From Streptomyces sp. LS1784 (GTDB lineage Bacteria > Actinomycetota > Actinomycetes > Streptomycetales > Streptomycetaceae), in contig NZ_JAHSQD010000027.1 in assembly GCF_020103755.1 (NCBI RefSeq), positions 1 to 35,115 on the forward strand: a DNA stretch of 35,115 nucleotides, in the 5' to 3' direction. The translations under genes and the position numbers were made by a program. Under the pieces are notes generated by a model. It saw only the letters and a program-made list of their open reading frames with translations, was not told where the DNA came from and made no database searches. The number at the start of each line of letters is the position of its first letter. The stretch's first letter is position 1. Positions 31,398-35,115 of this stretch are shown piece by piece.

Positions 31398-32673
31398 GTG
31401 GACGCTCTACCGCTGTGCCAAGCAAGAACCCGAGCGCCGGTTCCATGCCCTGTATGGCCACGTCCTCCGCATGGACGTCTTGTGGCGGGCATGGTCCAGC
31501 GTGAGCACGAACCGGGGCGCCCCCGGGGTGGACGGCGTGAGCGTCGACCAGGTGGCGGCCTCGGGGGTGGATGAGTTCCTCCAGGACCTGTCGGATCGAC
31601 TGCGGACGCATACGTATCGTCCGTCGGTGCTGCGGCGGGTCCAGATCCCGAAACCGGGGCGGCCGGGGGAGTTGCGGCCGCTGTCGATCCCCACTGCGGC
31701 CGACCGGGTGGTGATGACGGCCGCGAAACTGGTCCTCGAACCGGTCTTCGAGGCCCGGTTCACCGAGGCGAGCTACGGTTTCCGGCCCAAGCGGTCCGCG
31801 ATCGACGCGTGTGAGGCTGTGCGCGTCGCGGCGAACCAGGGACGGGAGTGGGTGTTCGAGGCCGATATCCGGGACTGCTTCGGGACGATCGGACATGATG
31901 CCCTTGTCGCTCAGGTGGAGCGGCGCGTGGCGGACCGGTCGATGCTGAAACTGATCCGGGCATGGCTGCGGATGGGAGTACTGGAGGGCGGGGTGACCTC
32001 CCCGACTGGGGCGGGAACCCCGCAGGGCTCACCGATCTCCCCGCTGCTGGCCAACATCGCCTTGCACGTCCTCGACGAGGCGTGGCAGGACGAGGGACGC
32101 CGGCTGGGGGTGCTGGTGCGCCACTGCGATGACTTCGTGGTCCTGTCGCCGACCAGACAGCGCGCCGAACAGGCGCGCGAGCTGGCCGCGCGGGTGCTGG
32201 GCAGACTCGGGATGCGGCTGCATCCGGAGAAGTCCGGCATCGTCTGCCTCACGCGGGGCGGGCAGGGTTTCGAGTTCCTCGGATTCCACCACCGGAAGGT
32301 GGAGTCGTGGAGATGGCGGGGCAGGTTCTACCTGCAACGCTGGCCCCCGCCACGGGCGTTGGGGGTTCTGCGGGACAAGATTCGCGCGGCCACCTCAAGG
32401 TCCCGGAGCGAGCGGCCGGTGGCCGCTGTGGTCGCCGATCTCAACCCGGTCCTGCGGGGCTGGGCAGCGTACTTCCGAAACGGCAACAGCGGGCGGAAGT
32501 TCAATGAGGTCGACGGCTATGTCCACGAGCGGCTGGCGATCTTCGCCAGCCGGAAACACGGCCTGCGGGGCCGGAACTGGACCAGCCGTTTCACCTACGG
32601 GTGGATCAGTCGGCTCGGGGTCTACCGCCTGACCGGGAACGTGCGCTGGGCGACGGCGCATGCCAGCTGGTGA
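31398..32673 (+). pseudogene. Group II intron maturase/reverse transcriptase, 3' part (copy 2)
   Basis: Identical to 26201-27476. This copy has the element's right end before it (to 31397) but no 5' intron half of its own between it and the duplication junction. It therefore cannot be rejoined by excision of the inserted element. Translation could begin only at ATG 31471, giving the RT palm with HCDD and the X domain. Confidence 0.85.
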
Positions 32674-32684
32674 ACGATGTCGGA

Positions 32685-32773
32685 AAGCCGTGTGCGGGAG
32701 AACCGCATGCACGGTTCGAAGCGGCGGGGACTGGAAACGGAGCATCAGCCACCGCGCCAGTCCCCGACCCTAC
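32685..32773 (+). ncRNA. Group II intron domains V and VI (copy 2)
   Basis: Identical to 27488-27576: domain V from 32685 with its AGC triad, domain VI stem at 32726-32734 and 32757-32765, candidate branch point A32767 and 3' end at 32773. Confidence 0.85.
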
Positions 32774-32893
32774 TCAGTGGCTCAGCGCTCCTGACCCAGC
32801 TCGGATTCGGTCAACGCGCCGAGTTTTACCGGGACGTGACACGATGCCTGCTTGGGCCGGTCGTTCCGGCGTCCGCCGGTAGGGTCGCCGATT

Positions 32894-33949
32894 ATGAGGA
32901 TTCTGGTCACCGGCGGTGCCGGGTTCATTGGGTCGGCGGTCGTACTGGCCCTAGCGACGGCGGGCCACGAGGTCCGCGTTCTGGACGCACTGCTGCCCGC
33001 CGTCCACCCCTCCGGAGTGATGCCCAGCCTGCCGGACGACGTGGAGCTGCGGCACGGCGACGTGCGGGATGCGGTGGTGGTTGAGCAGGCACTGGCCGGT
33101 GTGGACGCGGTCTGCCACCAGGCGGCGATGGTGGGCCTGGGGCTGGACCTCGACGACGCGCCCGCCTATGCCGGCTGCAACGACCTCGGCACAGCGGTCC
33201 TGCTCTCCGCGATGGCGCGTTCGCACGTGCGGGACCTGGTGCTCGCCGGGTCCATGGTGGTCTACGGGGAGGGCCGGTACCGGTGTCCGGTGCACGGGGA
33301 CGTCTCGCCCGGTCCGCGGCATCCGGACAACCTGGACGCCGGCCTGTTCGAGCCGCCGTGCCCGCGGTGCGGCGCTGAACTGAGCCCCGGGCTGGTGGCA
33401 GAAGACGCCCCGGTCGACCCGCGCAACGTGTACGCGGCCACCAAGCTGGCCCAGGAGCACCTGGCCTCCGCCTGGGCCCGCGCCTGCGGGGGACGCGTAC
33501 TGACGCTCCGTTACCACAACGTCTACGGGCCGGGCATGCCACGCGACACGCCGTACGCTGGGGTCGCTTCCCTGTTCCGCTCGGCCCTGGCCCGAGGCAA
33601 GGCACCGCGGGTGTTCGAGGACGGCGGTCAGCGCCGGGACTTCGTCCACGTCCAGGACGTGGCCGATGCCAACGTCGCCGCGCTCGCTGCCGTTGGCGGC
33701 CGGCCCCCAGGCAGCGCCCGGGCGTACAACGTGGGCAGCGGCGAGGTCCGGACGATCGGCGAGATGGCCTCGGCGCTCGCCGCTGCCCACGGGGGGCCGA
33801 TGCCGGTAGTGACGGGCGAGTACCGGCTCGGCGACGTCCGGCACATCACCGCGGACTCCTCGCGGCTGCTTGCGGAACTCGCTTGGCGGGCCCGGGTGGC
33901 CTTCACGGACGGCATGAGGGAGTTCGCGGCGGCACCGCAACGTGCCTGA
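32894..33949 (+). CDS. NAD-dependent epimerase/dehydratase (copy 2)
   Basis: A complete second copy of the 351-residue gene at 27697, with the same start, NAD loop, YAATK pair and cysteine-pair insertion. If the duplication is real, the cell carries at least two identical intact epimerase genes, and a dosage effect is the most direct functional consequence of the duplication. Confidence 0.9.
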   Translation: MRILVTGGAGFIGSAVVLALATAGHEVRVLDALLPAVHPSGVMPSLPDDVELRHGDVRDAVVVEQALAGVDAVCHQAAMVGLGLDLDDAPAYAGCNDLGTAVLLSAMARSHVRDLVLAGSMVVYGEGRYRCPVHGDVSPGPRHPDNLDAGLFEPPCPRCGAELSPGLVAEDAPVDPRNVYAATKLAQEHLASAWARACGGRVLTLRYHNVYGPGMPRDTPYAGVASLFRSALARGKAPRVFEDGGQRRDFVHVQDVADANVAALAAVGGRPPGSARAYNVGSGEVRTIGEMASALAAAHGGPMPVVTGEYRLGDVRHITADSSRLLAELAWRARVAFTDGMREFAAAPQRA

Positions 33950-33951
33950 CG

Positions 33952-34513
33952 TCAGCTTCGGGCAGCGGGAAGGACGATCTCGAAGCAGCAGCCCCCGGCG
34001 GTGTTGTGCACCCGGGCCCGACCGGCATGGGCCTCGACGATGCCGCGGACGATGGAGAGCCCAAGTCCGGCACCGCCCCCGCCCGGTTCCTGGGGGCTTC
34101 CGGGGTCGGCCGGGCGAGGAGTGCGGGCGGTGCTGCCACGCCACCCCGTCTCGAACGCCCGAGGCAGGTCCTGTTCCGGGATGCCGCCGCAGCCGTCGGT
34201 GACCGAGAGCACCAGCTCGTCCCCCCTTGGCGGTGAGCATGACGACCGGCAGGTCGGCACCGCCCTCGGCGGGCCGCAGCCTGCGCAGGATCTCCAGGCC
34301 GTCGATCCCGGGGAGCATGAGGTCCGGAACCAGCAGGTCCGGGCGGTGGGCGGGGGCCAGGGCGAACCCCTGCGGGCCGTCGGCGGCCCGGTCGACGCGG
34401 TGACCCGCCCGAGTGAGGTAGCCGGCCACGACCTCGGCCACGGTCGGGTCGTCACCGATCACCAGGACGCGGCAGGACGACGGTGATCCCCCTGTGGTGG
34501 GGCGGTCGTTCAC
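33952..34513 (-). pseudogene. Collapsed response regulator / histidine kinase relic (copy 2)
   Basis: Identical to 28755-29316, including the frame change in the C/G-run. The deletion therefore happened before the duplication. Confidence 0.8.
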
Positions 34514-34683
34514 CTTGCCGAGGATACGACCCCCCGGCCACGGCGGGGTCGCCCACCGGGACCGGCGTCCGCGTTCCGTGAGATCCCCGAGATCCCCCGA
34601 ACGGGCCCCGCCGGACAGACGTGGCACTTCCACAAGGGCGCGGTTCGGTCCCGACGGGACCGCCCGCGGTTAGCGTGACCGGC

Positions 34684-35115
34684 GTGACTTCTCCCCTCCC
34701 TCCCCCACCGGTCGCCGATGTGGTCCTGCCCTGCCTGGACGAATCCGGGGCCCTGCCGTGGGTGCTCGGACGCATCCCTCCCGGCTGGCGGGCGATCGTC
34801 GTGGACAACGGCTCCCGGGACGGCTCCGCCGAGCTCGCCCGCTCCCTCGGCGCGACCGTGGTCGAGGAACCGAGGCGCGGCTTTGGCGCCGCCTGCCACA
34901 CCGGGCTGCGCGCCGCCACCGCCGACCTGGTCTGCTTCCTCGACTGCGACGGCTCGCTCGATCCCGCCCAACTCCCCCGGGTCGTCGCACCGGTGCTGGA
35001 CGGTGCGGCCGACCTGGTGCTCGGCCGCCGCCGGCCGGCCACCGCCGGTGCCTGGCCGGTGCACGCCCGCCTCGCCAACGCCGTCCTCGCCCGACGGCTG
35101 CGGGCCCGCACCGGC
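34684..35115 (+). CDS. Family 2 glycosyltransferase, native copy, cut by the window end
   Basis: GTG 34684 opens the same 140 residues as at 29487 (VADVVLPCLDESGALPWVLG, VVDNGSRDG, FLDCDGS). After RRLR the frame reads ARTG, so it leaves the duplicated unit and continues as the natural protein beyond the window. It is the GT-A fold type that transfers sugar from a nucleotide donor. Intact relatives have roughly 230 or more residues. Its proximity to the epimerase gene suggests a shared role in making a glycosylated product or cell-surface sugar. Confidence 0.8.
   Translation, partial: MTSPLPPPPVADVVLPCLDESGALPWVLGRIPPGWRAIVVDNGSRDGSAELARSLGATVVEEPRRGFGAACHTGLRAATADLVCFLDCDGSLDPAQLPRVVAPVLDGAADLVLGRRRPATAGAWPVHARLANAVLARRLRARTG

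Larger units (their letters stand above)
29907..35103. repeat. 5197-bp tandem duplication, copy 2
   Basis: Directly abuts copy 1 with no spacer. It ends at 35103, after which the sequence (GCCCGCACCGGC) no longer follows the start of the unit but continues the glycosyltransferase as LRARTG. The decamer GGCCCGCACC is present at both outer ends of the duplicated segment (24712-24721 and 35103-35112) and could have guided the recombination. The observed junction is, however, offset from a simple crossover in it by 3 bp. Confidence 0.95.

Noticed and set aside
24710-35103. Reading the duplication as two insertions of the same composite transposon
   Set aside because: The unit ends lie inside two ordinary genes (regulator and glycosyltransferase), not at element ends, and the copies abut without spacer or target duplication. 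Tandem duplication or assembly error explains it better.

Overview
The window is high-GC DNA with GTG/TTG starts and actinomycete-type gene families (AfsR/SARP regulator, P450 plus small ferredoxin, replication-relaxation remnant, APH(6)-type kinase, IS110 relics). This fits Streptomyces or a close relative such as Kitasatospora. The density of broken genes and transposon relics fits an accessory region, for example a chromosome arm or plasmid.

Positions 1-7200 are mostly debris: an internally deleted ABC permease, an intact secreted repeat protein, relics of an integrative element (replication-relaxation gene, recombinase fragment), a broken unknown gene, a small intact unknown gene, and truncated DUF402, GNAT and IS110 genes. 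Positions 6808-9030 hold an intact NTF2-like gene and a P450-ferredoxin operon behind an unusual AT-richer leader. Positions 9031-11900 carry a MITE-like element, two head-to-tail IS110 fragments, a membrane protein with TTA codons, an intact YCII-like gene and an integrase relic. Positions 12091-17400 carry an APH(6)/hydroxyurea-kinase-like gene, a nonsense-mutated gene, a divergent AraC regulator / NmrA-like oxidoreductase pair, transposase scraps and a membrane-anchored unknown protein.

The main structure lies from 18156 to 27576. A group II intron of about 2.0 kb has its 5' half (RNA domains and the first codons of its maturase) at 18156-18772 and its 3' half (rest of the maturase, domains V and VI) at 26201-27576. 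Joining 18772 to 26201 restores one open frame of 1362 nt with the expected family N-terminus. The intervening 7428 bp (18773-26200) therefore behaves as a precise insertion. It starts with two overlapping Tn554-like tyrosine recombinase genes and carries an alpha/beta hydrolase of the haloacetate dehalogenase type, a divergent AfsR/SARP-type regulator and a 49-codon ORF, plus methyltransferase and Tn3-transposase scraps.

Overlying this is a head-to-tail tandem duplication of 5197 bp (24710-29906 and 29907-35103), with every translated frame I compared identical. It spans the 3' part of the regulator, the right end of the inserted element, the 3' intron half, an NAD-dependent epimerase gene, a collapsed two-component pair and the start of a family 2 glycosyltransferase. 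The junction fuses the glycosyltransferase N-terminus in frame to the regulator C-terminus. The window stops 12 bases past the second copy, so an amplification or an assembly artefact must both be considered. Several one-base frameshifts sit in homopolymers, so some pseudogene calls may reflect read errors.
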